The notes under the pieces were generated by a model. The model ran no database searches. It saw only the letters and a list, made by a program, of their open reading frames with translations, and was not told the origin of the DNA. Of a DNA stretch of 64,000 bases, positions 32,340 to 42,018 are shown piece by piece (the stretch's first letter is position 1; the number at the start of each line of letters is the position of its first letter). Source of the stretch: Pseudomonadota bacterium. Lineage in GTDB: Bacteria; Pseudomonadota; Gammaproteobacteria; Burkholderiales; Gallionellaceae. Made by a program: the position numbers and the translations under genes. Location: positions 32,500 through 96,499 of the forward strand of contig JAJZTF010000012.1 in NCBI GenBank assembly GCA_021821945.1, given 5' to 3'.

Positions 32340-33326
32340 TCAATCTTCATTCATCACAAGTACCAGTGCGCCCTGCACTTTCCCGCCGCGAAGAAGTTCC
32401 AGCGCCTTGCCCGCATCGCCGAGCGCGAATTCCTGCACATGGGTCTTTATTCTTAGCCTTGATGCGATATCAAAGAAGGCCTTGCCATCAGCGCGAGTCA
32501 GATTGGCGATCGAGCGCACCATGCGTTCCCCCCACAGGATCCGGTAAGGAAAGGCCGGGATCTCGCTCATGTGTATGCCGGCGCAAACGACGGTCCCGCC
32601 TTTTGCGACGTGGCTCAGTGCCTCTGGCACAAGTTCGCCGGCAGGCGCAAAGATGATCGCGGCATCCAGCTTTTGAGGCGGGACCGATGAGGAATCCCCG
32701 GCCCATGCAGCGCCAAGATCCAGCGCGAAGCGCTGTGTCGCCTCATCATGGGGTCTGGTGAACGCATGGATTTTCCTTCCCTGCCAGACCGCAACCTGGC
32801 AGATGATGTGTGCGGCGGCACCAAATCCATATATGCCGATTCTATCCGCGTTCCCGCAGGCCATCAGGGCGCGGTAACCGATGAGCCCCGCACAGAGGAG
32901 CGGGGCTGCCTCCGCATCGGTATAGCCATCCGGCAGCGCAAAACAATAGCGCTCGTCGGCGACAGTGTACTGCGCGTATCCGCCATCCAGTGTATAGCCC
33001 GTGAAGCGCGCATGATCGCAGAGATTCTCCCGGCCGTCTTGGCAATACCGGCAGTGTCCGCAGGTTCCCGCAAGCCACGGCACGCCCACTCTCTGGCCCA
33101 TGGAAAACCTGAACGCCCCTTCGCCGTTTCCTTCCACGATGCCAACGATCTCATGGCCGGGAATCAGGGGCATCTTCGGATTCTCAAGTTCGTGGTCGAG
33201 AATGTGCAGATCCGTGCGGCAGACGCCGCAGGCCTGAACCCTGATCAGGACTTCACCCGGCCCGGGAGCGGGTTTTGGAATGTCCCTCGGATGGAGTCCG
33301 GACTGGTCGAGTATCATCGCCTGCAT
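32340..33326 (-). CDS. zinc-dependent alcohol dehydrogenase (MDR superfamily)
   Basis: CGVCRTDLHILDHEL, structural Zn lobe CGHCRYCQDGRENLC. SD GGGAGGAG supports the ATG at 33326. Confidence 0.9.
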   Translation of the reverse strand: MQAMILDQSGLHPRDIPKPAPGPGEVLIRVQACGVCRTDLHILDHELENPKMPLIPGHEIVGIVEGNGEGAFRFSMGQRVGVPWLAGTCGHCRYCQDGRENLCDHARFTGYTLDGGYAQYTVADERYCFALPDGYTDAEAAPLLCAGLIGYRALMACGNADRIGIYGFGAAAHIICQVAVWQGRKIHAFTRPHDEATQRFALDLGAAWAGDSSSVPPQKLDAAIIFAPAGELVPEALSHVAKGGTVVCAGIHMSEIPAFPYRILWGERMVRSIANLTRADGKAFFDIASRLRIKTHVQEFALGDAGKALELLRGGKVQGALVLVMNED

Positions 33327-33343
33327 TTCTCCTCCCATTTTGT

Positions 33344-34429
33344 TCAATGCGTGAAGGCGCGGCCGGCCAGCTCACGCAAACGTTCATACAGTTTTCTTTC
33401 CTCCGCGTTGAGCCTTTCCGGAACATGCACCGCGATCTTGAGAAAAAGGTCCCCTGTCTCGTCGCTGCCGAATTTCGGAAGACCCTTTCCCCTGATGCGC
33501 AGCATGGAATATGGCTGCGTGCCGGGAGGGATGGTCACGCTGATGGTGCTGTCCAGGGTAGGCACATCTATTGTCTGCCCCAGGACCGCATCGGTCACCG
33601 TGATCGTTTCCTGGCGCAGCAGATCCGCCCCCGAGCGTTCGAAGCGCGGATCGTGGAGCGCATGCACTGCGATCAGGAGGTCGCCTGGAACGCCCGCAGC
33701 GCCTGGCATGCCCTTGCCAGGTATGCGCAGTTCCATGCCTTCCTCGACCCCTTTGGGGATGGTCACCGTCAGCGTTTCCTCCTTGCTGATTTTTCCGCTG
33801 CCGCGGCATGCATTGCAGGGATGATCTATCAGGGTTCCCCTGCCGTGGCATGTCGGGCAGACGCTGATGCGCTGGATTTCCACGGATTCCTGGCTTTGTC
33901 TGGAAACGACGCGACCGGAGCCCTTGCATGTGGGGCAGGTTTTGGGGCTTGCGCCGCCTTCGCTGCCAGTTCCTTTGCATGCGGAGCATGCGGCGGGGCG
34001 TTCTATCGTGATCTCTTCGGGGCCGCCGGTTGCGATAAGCGCAAGCGGAATGGAGAGCGCCATCCGGATGTCCTGCCCCTTCCCGGAATCGGCATGGCGG
34101 CGGAAGAACCGGTCGAAGATGCTGCCCGAACCAAAATCCAATCCGCCAAAGAGGTCTTCCAGATCGATGCCGCCGAACAGATCCTCCTGGCTGAAGTCAG
34201 CAACGCCAGGGAATCCGCGCGCATCGTATTCCGCGCGCTTTTTCGGGTCTGACAGCACCGCGTAGGCCTCTGCGATCTCCTTGAAGCGTTCTTCTGCGCC
34301 GGGTTCCTTGTTGCGGTCCGGATGGTATTTCAGGGCGAGCGTGCGGAATGCGCTCTTGACAGTCTTTTGATCGGCATCTCTTGCAATGCCGAGCACCTCG
34401 TAATAGTCGCGTTTGTCATGAGCGGTCAT
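33344..34429 (-). CDS. DnaJ-type co-chaperone (paralogue)
   Basis: J-domain with HPDR; short G/F region; four CxxCxGxG zinc repeats. Confidence 0.92.
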   Translation of the reverse strand: MTAHDKRDYYEVLGIARDADQKTVKSAFRTLALKYHPDRNKEPGAEERFKEIAEAYAVLSDPKKRAEYDARGFPGVADFSQEDLFGGIDLEDLFGGLDFGSGSIFDRFFRRHADSGKGQDIRMALSIPLALIATGGPEEITIERPAACSACKGTGSEGGASPKTCPTCKGSGRVVSRQSQESVEIQRISVCPTCHGRGTLIDHPCNACRGSGKISKEETLTVTIPKGVEEGMELRIPGKGMPGAAGVPGDLLIAVHALHDPRFERSGADLLRQETITVTDAVLGQTIDVPTLDSTISVTIPPGTQPYSMLRIRGKGLPKFGSDETGDLFLKIAVHVPERLNAEERKLYERLRELAGRAFTH

Positions 34430-36833
34430 TTTCACCGGATCTGCGGTGCTTTTCGGCAAACGACCGCCTGATCTCGTTCAGCTCTGCCAGGCGGGTAGCA
34501 ACCCTGCGGTTAAGGCTGCCTTCGGGGTAGACGCCATTCTGGTCCGGCGTGCCAGCCGGCAGTCCGGTCAGAAGCGCTATGGCCTGGTCTGCGTCTTCCA
34601 CCGCATAGATGAAGAATTTTCCGTCCTTCGCGGCTTCCACCACATCTTGTCGCAGCATCAGATGCTCCATGTTGGATGAGGGGATCAGAACGCCCTGTTC
34701 TCCTGTCAGGCCGCGCGCATTGCAGATGTCGAAGAATCCTTCGATCTTTTCGTTGACTGCGCCTATCGCCTGCACTTTGCCGAACTGGTTCACGGATCCC
34801 GTGACCGCAAGCGACTGGCGTATGGGTGCCGAAGCCAGGTTGGAGAGCAGCGCGCAGAGTTCTGCAAGAGAGGCGCTGTCGCCTTCTATCATGCCGTAGG
34901 ACTGCTCGAATACCAGGCTTGCAGAGAAGGAAAGCGGCAGCTTTCCGCCGTGACGCGATGCAAGGAAGGATGAGAGGATAAGCACGCCCTTTGAATGCGT
35001 GGCGCCGGACAGTTTGACCTCTCGCTCGATGTTGATCATTTCGCCGTCACCCAGCCTTGTGGTCGCCGTGATCCTGGTCGGCTGGGCAAATGCAAAGTCT
35101 CCAAGCGTGATCACGGAAAGCCCGTTGATCTGGCCGGTTGCAGAACCTTCGGTGTCTATCATCAGGATGTTGCGCAGGATCGCCTCCTGCAGCCTTTCCT
35201 TGAGGCGGCCCTGGCGGAAAAGCTGTGCATCGATGGCGCGCTGCACATGGATTCTTCCGACCTGATCCTTTTCCTCTTCGCGCGCCCAGTGATCGGACTC
35301 GCGCAGGATGTCCAGCAAGCCCTGCATGTGGGTTGACAGGCGGTGCGCATCGTCCGCAAGACGCGCAGCATGTTCTATTGCGCGTGCCACCGCATGGCAG
35401 TCAAAGGGAAGCAGGGATTCACGGCGCGCCAGGGTCGCGATCAGCCGCGCATACACCTTGTGGGTTTCGCCGTTTCGCTCCATGCGCTCCTCGAAGTCGG
35501 CGGCCACCTTGAATAGCTCCCCGAAGTCGGGATCGTATTCCTGCAGCAGGTAGTAGAAAAGGCGGTCGCCGAACAGGATCACCTTGACGCTCAAGGGAAT
35601 GGGTTCGGGCTCTAGCGACACGGTGCTGACAAGGCTGTACATCTGTCCCAGGGATTCGATGCGTATCTTGCGCGACTGCAGGGCGTGCTTCAGCCCCTCC
35701 CATGCAAATGGCTGGGACAAAACCTTGCGGATGTCGAGCAGCAAATAGCCCCCGTTTGCCTTGTGAAGCGCACCCGGCTTGATCAGCGTGAAGTCGGTGA
35801 TCAGCGCACCGAACTGTGCGAGATGTTCTATTCTTCCGACCAGGTTGCTGTATGTCGGATGGTCTTCGCTGATGATGGGAGCACCGTGCTTCTGCCCGTT
35901 TATCGCCAGCAGATTCACGCGATAGCGATTGAAGTTGGAATGCGAGACGATGGTCATGTCACCAATCCTCGCGGCATTTTCCTGCCTGCGGAAATCCTCG
36001 ATGTTATCCAGCATGTCCTGCTGCACCTCGTCCAGATATTGCAGGATCTGGGCAGAGTCGGCATGGGATTTTTTGATCTCGTCTATCGAGTGATTGATCG
36101 CGAGCAGTGCGGTATCCCGGTCCAGCTGCTTGATTCTTTCGTGGCGTTCCCGGCGCCATTGGGGGACCTGCCTCATGAGCTTTTCGAGGCGGGATTGCAG
36201 CGCGGCGATGATGTCCTCTATGCGCTTCCTTTCCTCTTCGGGGAGCTGTTCGTACTCTTCGGGCGGGATGACTTCATGATTTCTGGTCGGCGCGAATGCA
36301 AATCCCTCAGGGGTGCGCAAGAGCGCGATTCCCTGATTCTGTGCATCGTCGCCCAGGTCCTTGAAGAGCTTTTCCTGGCGCGTGTTGAATTCCTCGCGTA
36401 TCGCTTCTGCCTTGGCGTGGTACTCCTCGCTTTCCAGAAGCGAGGGAATCGCGTTCTTCAGGTATTCAACCAGCTTTTCCATGTCTGCCTGAAGCGCAGA
36501 TCCCTGGCGTGGCGGAAGGCGGATCGCAATCGGCTTGTGGGGGTGGGCGAAATTGTTGACGTAACACCAGTCGTCCGGTTCTTCTTCGCTGCCCGCCCTT
36601 TTCTCCAGCAGTTGCAGCACCATGCTGCGCTTTCCTATGCCGGCGGGCCCGAGAACGAAAAGGTTGTACCCCTCATGGCGTATGCCAGTGCCGAAGCGCA
36701 GCGCATCCATCGCGCGCATCTGGCCTATCGTTTCGGAGATGTCCTCGAGCTCCACCGTGCTCCCGAATCCGAGCTCTTCCGGATCGCACGAGAGATAGAG
36801 CTGGCTTGCCTGAAGTGGTGGATGGTCGGTCAT
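34416..36833 (-). CDS. Lon-like AAA protease (YcbZ/LonH-type)
   Basis: Walker A GPAGIGKRS, Lon-type Ser (EGDSASLAELCALLS) and Lys (GAVNEKIEGF) dyad; overlaps dnaJ by 14 nt. Confidence 0.88.
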   Translation of the reverse strand: MTDHPPLQASQLYLSCDPEELGFGSTVELEDISETIGQMRAMDALRFGTGIRHEGYNLFVLGPAGIGKRSMVLQLLEKRAGSEEEPDDWCYVNNFAHPHKPIAIRLPPRQGSALQADMEKLVEYLKNAIPSLLESEEYHAKAEAIREEFNTRQEKLFKDLGDDAQNQGIALLRTPEGFAFAPTRNHEVIPPEEYEQLPEEERKRIEDIIAALQSRLEKLMRQVPQWRRERHERIKQLDRDTALLAINHSIDEIKKSHADSAQILQYLDEVQQDMLDNIEDFRRQENAARIGDMTIVSHSNFNRYRVNLLAINGQKHGAPIISEDHPTYSNLVGRIEHLAQFGALITDFTLIKPGALHKANGGYLLLDIRKVLSQPFAWEGLKHALQSRKIRIESLGQMYSLVSTVSLEPEPIPLSVKVILFGDRLFYYLLQEYDPDFGELFKVAADFEERMERNGETHKVYARLIATLARRESLLPFDCHAVARAIEHAARLADDAHRLSTHMQGLLDILRESDHWAREEEKDQVGRIHVQRAIDAQLFRQGRLKERLQEAILRNILMIDTEGSATGQINGLSVITLGDFAFAQPTRITATTRLGDGEMINIEREVKLSGATHSKGVLILSSFLASRHGGKLPLSFSASLVFEQSYGMIEGDSASLAELCALLSNLASAPIRQSLAVTGSVNQFGKVQAIGAVNEKIEGFFDICNARGLTGEQGVLIPSSNMEHLMLRQDVVEAAKDGKFFIYAVEDADQAIALLTGLPAGTPDQNGVYPEGSLNRRVATRLAELNEIRRSFAEKHRRSGENDRS

Positions 36834-38687
36834 TTATGGATGGCGGCTTTCCTTGTATTCTGCATCTACGACCTTGCCCCTGTCGGAAGGCGTCCCGCCT
36901 TCCCAGCGCGTTTCTGCATAGGGTTCTCCCTTGCCCGCCTTTCCGGTCTGGGCATAGATCACGGCTCCCGCCTCCTGGAGAAGCTTGTTCAGAGAAGCTG
37001 CACGTTCGGTCGCGGAGGCTGCCTCTTTTCTGAGCAGTGCATCCTTGGTCTCGCGCAGTCCCGTCTCGATGCGTGTCTTGAGCTCGTCGGTCAGCTTGAA
37101 GGCATAGTTGGCGAGCAGCTTTTCGGCCTCGTAGCATGTGGCATCCGCTGCGTTGAGTTTTTCCGCATCACTCCGGCGAACCTTGTCTGCCTCGGCAAAC
37201 CGATCGGCATCCTCCATCATGCGCTTCTTGTCCTCCTCTGAAAGCCGGGTGGATCCGGATATGCTGATGGATTGCGACTTCCCGCTCGCCGTATCCACTG
37301 CGGACACGCTCAGTATTCCATTGGAGTCGATATCGAAGGTCACCTCTATCTTGGGGGTGCCGCGGGGGGCGGGAGGGAGCCCGTCAAGCTTGAATTCTCC
37401 AAGGCTGGTGTTGTCGCTGGACATCGGCCTCTCGCCCTGGAACACATGTATCATGACGCTGGTCTGCATGTCGGACGCGGTGGTGAATGTCTCGGTTTTC
37501 CTGACCGGAACAGGCGTGTTGCGCGGGATCAGGGCCGTTGCGATGCCGCCTAGCGTCTCGACGCCCAGGGTCAGCGGCGTGACATCCACCAGCACGATCC
37601 CGCCGACCTCGCCTCCCAGCACGCCAGCCTGGATCGCGGCGCCTGCGGCCACGCACTCCATCGGGTCCACGCCCATTTCCGCATGGCGCCCGAAAAGCTG
37701 CTCGAAATAGTTGCGCACGGACGGCATGCGGGTGGGGCCGCCCACGAACACGATGCGGTCCACTTCCTTCGGCGTGATGCCGGCGTCGCGCAGCGCCTGC
37801 TCCACGGGTTTCTGGCAGCGTTCGATCACGGGATGCACGAGACGCTCAAGTTCTGTGCGGTTGAGGTCCATTTCGAGGTGGCGGGGTTCGCCGTTCACGG
37901 TCGCAAGATAGGGCAGGCTGAGATGTGCCGTGACGCTGGTCGAAAGCTCGATTTTTGCCGCCTCTGCCGCTTCCAGCAGCCGCGCCGCGGCACGGCTGTC
38001 CGTTCTGACATCGAAGCCTGTGGCCATCTGGAAGCGCTCTGCAAGATGCTCGTATATCTTCTGGTTCATGTCGGTGCCGCCAAGCTGGGTATCTCCGCTT
38101 GTGGCCTTGACCTCGAACACGCCATTGCCGAATTCCATGATGGTAACATCCAGCGTGCCGCCGCCGAGGTCGATCACCGCGATGCGCAGTTCCTGTCCCA
38201 GCCTGTCCAGGCCATAGGCGAGCGATGCGGCGGTGGGTTCGTTGACCAGCCTCAGGACTTCGAGTCCTGCGATGCCGCATGCATCGCGGGTCGCGGCGCG
38301 CTGATTGTCGTCGAAATACGCTGGCACAGTCACGACGGCCTTCTGGACGGGCTCGCCCAGGAATGCCTCTGCATCCCGCTTGATCTTCTGCAGCAAGAAT
38401 GCGGACAGCTGTTCGGGAGAATACTCATGGTCCTTCAGCCTTATGGTCTCGCGCTTCCCCATCTTGCGCTTGAAGCCGGTGGCCGTTCCATCCGGGTTTG
38501 CGCTGGCCTGGCGGCGTGCAGGCTCGCCTATCAGCATCTCTCCGTCCTTGGTGATCGCAACATAGCTCGGGAATGCCTTCCCGCCTACGCTGACCCCTTC
38601 AGAGCTCGGAATGATCACGGGGCGCCCGCCGCGCAGCACCGCTGCCGCAGAATTTGATGTGCCAAGATCGATTCCGATGATGTTCAT
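36834..38687 (-). CDS. Hsp70/DnaK-type chaperone (paralogue)
   Basis: IGIDLGTSNSAAAV, VIDLGGGTLDVTI, IVFVGGPTRMPSV; C-terminal VVDAEY; stop abuts the Lon-like ATG. Confidence 0.93.
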   Translation of the reverse strand: MNIIGIDLGTSNSAAAVLRGGRPVIIPSSEGVSVGGKAFPSYVAITKDGEMLIGEPARRQASANPDGTATGFKRKMGKRETIRLKDHEYSPEQLSAFLLQKIKRDAEAFLGEPVQKAVVTVPAYFDDNQRAATRDACGIAGLEVLRLVNEPTAASLAYGLDRLGQELRIAVIDLGGGTLDVTIMEFGNGVFEVKATSGDTQLGGTDMNQKIYEHLAERFQMATGFDVRTDSRAAARLLEAAEAAKIELSTSVTAHLSLPYLATVNGEPRHLEMDLNRTELERLVHPVIERCQKPVEQALRDAGITPKEVDRIVFVGGPTRMPSVRNYFEQLFGRHAEMGVDPMECVAAGAAIQAGVLGGEVGGIVLVDVTPLTLGVETLGGIATALIPRNTPVPVRKTETFTTASDMQTSVMIHVFQGERPMSSDNTSLGEFKLDGLPPAPRGTPKIEVTFDIDSNGILSVSAVDTASGKSQSISISGSTRLSEEDKKRMMEDADRFAEADKVRRSDAEKLNAADATCYEAEKLLANYAFKLTDELKTRIETGLRETKDALLRKEAASATERAASLNKLLQEAGAVIYAQTGKAGKGEPYAETRWEGGTPSDRGKVVDAEYKESRHP

Positions 38688-38696
38688 GTCGACTCC

Positions 38697-39005
38697 TTAT
38701 CGAGAGGGTGACAGCGCGTGGTCGGACTGCCGGTGGCCGGGTTCCGGGAAACCGTAATACCGTTGATTCAGGTAATGCGCGACATCGGTGATTTCTTCCT
38801 GGCTCCATTGCAGATCGATGTTGGATTCCCAGCGCCGCACCTGGGCCAGCAATGTTCCCCAGTCGGTCGCAATTTTCCTGTTGCGCTGATGCATCTCCGG
38901 CCCGTGGCAGGCATGGCAATGCGTTTGGTAAAGCAGCTCGCCTCGCTCGGCGCTGGCTGCGGCCTGGTAAGAAAGCAGAAAACTGAGCAACAGCATCCTT
39001 TTCAT
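38697..39005 (-). CDS. small secreted class I cytochrome c
   Basis: Signal peptide; CHACH haem motif; C-terminal VAHYLNQRYYGF. Confidence 0.85.
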   Translation of the reverse strand: MKRMLLLSFLLSYQAAASAERGELLYQTHCHACHGPEMHQRNRKIATDWGTLLAQVRRWESNIDLQWSQEEITDVAHYLNQRYYGFPEPGHRQSDHALSPSR

Positions 39006-39061
39006 GCAGGCCTCCCGGTCAAGCGCGGAATAAAAAGCATGGCGGGTCTTCCGCCATGATC

Positions 39062-39322
39062 TCAGTCATTTGTCGATGCTTTCCAGCTGTTGGATCCCTT
39101 GTACGCAGTGGAGCGCCTGTGCGATTTCTTCACCGCAGGGGATTCGCATTCGGGCAGCGCCATTGCGGGAGTCCACGATTTGCTGTGCACGCAGATGCCA
39201 TGATCGTCCCTGACGAAATTGCCGTATCTGTCGGTCACATAGCCATTCGTTGCGGTATGGCCGCCGGCCATGGCCAGGGTTGAAAACAGGCCAAGCGCAC
39301 AAAATAGAATGAGGGGTTTCAT
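39062..39322 (-). CDS. small secreted protein resembling the N-terminal segment of OmpA-family proteins
   Basis: Signal peptide then NGYVTDRYGNFVRDDHGICVHSKSWTPAMALPECE, similar to the segment preceding the OmpA domain in betaproteobacterial OmpA-family proteins; no OmpA_C domain follows. Confidence 0.6.
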   Translation of the reverse strand: MKPLILFCALGLFSTLAMAGGHTATNGYVTDRYGNFVRDDHGICVHSKSWTPAMALPECESPAVKKSHRRSTAYKGSNSWKASTND

Positions 39323-39352
39323 GATGTCTCTCCTGTCGGTCAGGTTGGCTCA

Positions 39353-39850
39353 TCAGCGTTCCCAGTTCACGCGCAGCAGATTTTGTTCGGAGTTGTAGTG
39401 GTATTCCAGCTTTCCCTGATAGGCATGATGCAGCGCTTCTCCTATGCCGCGTGCAAGATGTATGTCCGTTGTGGTGAGCAGCGTGTTCTCTGGTTTCGCT
39501 TCGATTGCCATGATGCGCTGCAGCGGATGTTCTTCGCGTTCGCGCTGTTCATGGTGGCGTACGAGGCTCATGATCTCGTCGCGATGCGAGTTGAGGAATT
39601 CGCCCTTCAGAGTGACGAACCCGGCCGGAAAATGATCGTTCATGCGGTGGCATGCGGGGCAGGTGACGCGATGCGCATCCTTGGGCGCTGCAAGCCACTG
39701 CCAGCGGCCCTCGTGAAATACTGCCCCGCACTGCGTGCAGACTGACGGTTCGTGCAGTTTCCCCTTCTCCTTGTAGGCATCGTGCACATGTTCCTGGAAA
39801 AGGTTGTCGTGGCGGGCGACTTTTCCAAAGCCGGATGAAGTGTAGCTCAT
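39353..39850 (-). CDS. zinc-ribbon protein, possibly BCAM0308 family
   Basis: CTQCGAVFHEGRWQW...VTCPACHRMNDHFPAGFVTLKGEF; SD AAGGAG before ATG at 39850; family assignment from memory. Confidence 0.6.
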   Translation of the reverse strand: MSYTSSGFGKVARHDNLFQEHVHDAYKEKGKLHEPSVCTQCGAVFHEGRWQWLAAPKDAHRVTCPACHRMNDHFPAGFVTLKGEFLNSHRDEIMSLVRHHEQREREEHPLQRIMAIEAKPENTLLTTTDIHLARGIGEALHHAYQGKLEYHYNSEQNLLRVNWER

Positions 39851-39871
39851 GGGACGCTCCTTAAGCTCGGA

Positions 39872-39887
39872 TCGTGAAGGATCACGA
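39872..39887. repeat. inverted repeat TCGTGA-AGGA-TCACGA in stress-operon promoter/leader
   Basis: Perfect 6-bp arms, 4-nt spacer, 22 nt upstream of the first gene's ATG. Confidence 0.7.
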
Positions 39888-39916
39888 CCAAAACATACGC
39901 CCAAAATCCTGTGGAG

Positions 39917-39936
39917 TATATATGCCGAAATATATA
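39917..39936. repeat. inverted repeat TATATAT-GCCGAA-ATATATA in stress-operon promoter region
   Basis: Perfect 7-bp arms, 6-nt spacer. Confidence 0.7.
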
Positions 39937-39955
39937 GGCGGCGCCTGGCGATGCT

Positions 39956-41935
39956 TCAGGAGAGAGGGGGAATTCCCTCGTGCAGGCGCTGCTCGGCGAG
40001 CTTCAATGCTTCTGGAAGGCCAAGCAAAACAAGCACGTCCCCTGTCTGCAGGATCATTTCCTCATGGGGTTCTGCGCCATGCACGTTGTAGCGGCGCAAT
40101 GCCTTGACCTCGACGTTCAGTGTCTCGAGTTCCGCTTCTCGCAGGCGCATGCCGACAAAGGCGGAATCCATCCTGAGCAGCACGTTCATGAAACGCGGCT
40201 GAAGCTCGTCGCTGATTTCCTCGATTCCGGAATTCTGCAGGTAGCCGTTGAACATCGCATAGCGGCGGGCGCGGTTTTCCTGGACGTGGCGGACGACGCG
40301 GTTGAGCGGCACGCCTGCGAGCAGCAGCGCCTGGGATGCGAGCATGATGCTGCCTTCCAGCACTTCTGCAACGACCTCTGCAGCGCCGGCGTCCTTCAGC
40401 ATGTTCACATGGCTGTCGTCGTTGGCGCGCACCACGACGGGAAGGTCGGGGCGCAGCTCCTTGACATGGCGCAGTATGGAAAGCGCGGAGTGCCTGTCCT
40501 CGTAGCTCACCACCAGCACCTTGGCGCGCATCAGACCCGCCGCCATCAGCACTTCGCGCTTTGCCGCATCCCCATAAACCACGCTCTTCTTCGCGGCCGA
40601 CGCTTCCCTCACCCGGCGCGAGTCCAGATCGAGCGCGATGAAGCGCAGGTTCTCCTCCTCCAGTATGCTTGCAAGCTTCTGCCCGCTCCTTCCATAGCCG
40701 CAAAGGATCACATGGTCCTTGGTCGACATGCTCTGGATCGCGATCTGGTGCATCTGAAGCGCGCGATATGTCCAGTCTGCAGCGGATATGCGCCGCGTGA
40801 TCGCCTCTCCGTGCTGGATCAGGAAGGGCGCTGCCAGCATGGAAAGCAGCATCGCGGCGAGCGTGATCTGCATCAGGTTGCCGTCAAGAAGACGTGAACC
40901 GTATGCCAGGGTCAGTAGAACGAAACCGAATTCACCGGCCTGTGCCAGGCCTATGCCGCTGCGCACGCCGACTCCCCAGTTGTCGTCGAAGGCGCGGGCC
41001 AGGACGGCAATGATCAGGGCCTTGAGGGCAATCAGGAGAAGGAGTGCGAGCAGCACCCATCCCAGGTTTTGGGCCACGCTGGAGATGTCGAGCATCATGC
41101 CCACCGTGACAAAGAAAAGGCCCAGCAGCACGTCGCGGAACGGCTTGATGTCCTCCTCCACCTGGTAACGGTATTCGGTCTCGGAGATCAGCATGCCGGC
41201 GACAAATGCGCCAAGCGCCAGGGACAAGCCTGCCGACTCGGTGAGAAAGGCAAGTCCCAGCGTGATGAAGAGCATGTTGAGCGTGAAGAGCTCGGAAGAC
41301 TTCTGGCTTGCGACTACGTGCAGCCAGCGGCGCATCACATGCTGGCCGAACACGAGCAGCACGAGCAGCACCAGTGCGGCTTTCAGTATCGCATAAACGA
41401 GCGTGGCGGTCAGATCTCCGGGAGGGCTCGCAAGGGCGGGGATGATGATCAGGAGCGGGACGACGGCAAGGTCCTGGAACAGCAGCACGCCCATCATCTG
41501 CTGGCCATAGGGAAGGTTGAGCTCTGCCCGCTCGACCAGCATCTTGCTGACGATCGCGGTGGATGACATCGAGAGTATGCCGCCCAGCGCGAGCGAGGCT
41601 CGCCAGTCCATCCTGAATGCCCAGCCGGCTAACATAACCAGCAGCATCGTGGCCAGCACCTGCGCGCCGCCCAGTCCGAACACCGTGCGCTGCATCGCCT
41701 TGAGCCTGGTCAGGCTGAATTCCAGCCCTATGCTGAACATCAGGAACACCACGCCGAATTCTGCGAGATGCCTCGTGCTCTCGGTGTCGGCGATCCACCC
41801 CAGCGCATGGGGGCCTATCAGGATGCCGACCGCAAGGTATCCCACCATCACCGGCAGTTCCAGGATGCGGCACACCACGACCACCATCACGGCGGTGGCA
41901 AGCAGTATCAACACGGGCGAGAGCGGGTTTTCCAT
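39956..41935 (-). CDS. kefB: CPA2-family cation:proton antiporter with C-terminal TrkA-N domain (KefB/KefC-like)
   Basis: Multi-TM antiporter domain, then HVILCGYGRSGQKLASILEEE Rossmann motif and a TrkA-C-like end. Confidence 0.88.
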   Translation of the reverse strand: MENPLSPVLILLATAVMVVVVCRILELPVMVGYLAVGILIGPHALGWIADTESTRHLAEFGVVFLMFSIGLEFSLTRLKAMQRTVFGLGGAQVLATMLLVMLAGWAFRMDWRASLALGGILSMSSTAIVSKMLVERAELNLPYGQQMMGVLLFQDLAVVPLLIIIPALASPPGDLTATLVYAILKAALVLLVLLVFGQHVMRRWLHVVASQKSSELFTLNMLFITLGLAFLTESAGLSLALGAFVAGMLISETEYRYQVEEDIKPFRDVLLGLFFVTVGMMLDISSVAQNLGWVLLALLLLIALKALIIAVLARAFDDNWGVGVRSGIGLAQAGEFGFVLLTLAYGSRLLDGNLMQITLAAMLLSMLAAPFLIQHGEAITRRISAADWTYRALQMHQIAIQSMSTKDHVILCGYGRSGQKLASILEEENLRFIALDLDSRRVREASAAKKSVVYGDAAKREVLMAAGLMRAKVLVVSYEDRHSALSILRHVKELRPDLPVVVRANDDSHVNMLKDAGAAEVVAEVLEGSIMLASQALLLAGVPLNRVVRHVQENRARRYAMFNGYLQNSGIEEISDELQPRFMNVLLRMDSAFVGMRLREAELETLNVEVKALRRYNVHGAEPHEEMILQTGDVLVLLGLPEALKLAEQRLHEGIPPLS

Positions 41936-42018
41936 TTTTCAGTGCAATGTTGCAGTCGCCCCGATGATGCCGCACTCATGCAGAGTTTGCAAAGCGGAAA
42001 TATGTGTTGAGCCTCTGC

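Noticed and set aside
35685-37241. 518-aa plus-strand ORF opposite the Lon-like gene
   Set aside because: Shadow ORF; Lon-like and DnaK2 frames carry all motifs.
32340-41935. Transmissible locus of stress tolerance (tLST/LHR) because of kefB next to chaperones
   Set aside because: No Hsp20, ClpK/ClpG, YfdX, HdeD or DegP-type genes and no mobility genes; only kefB and generic chaperones overlap.
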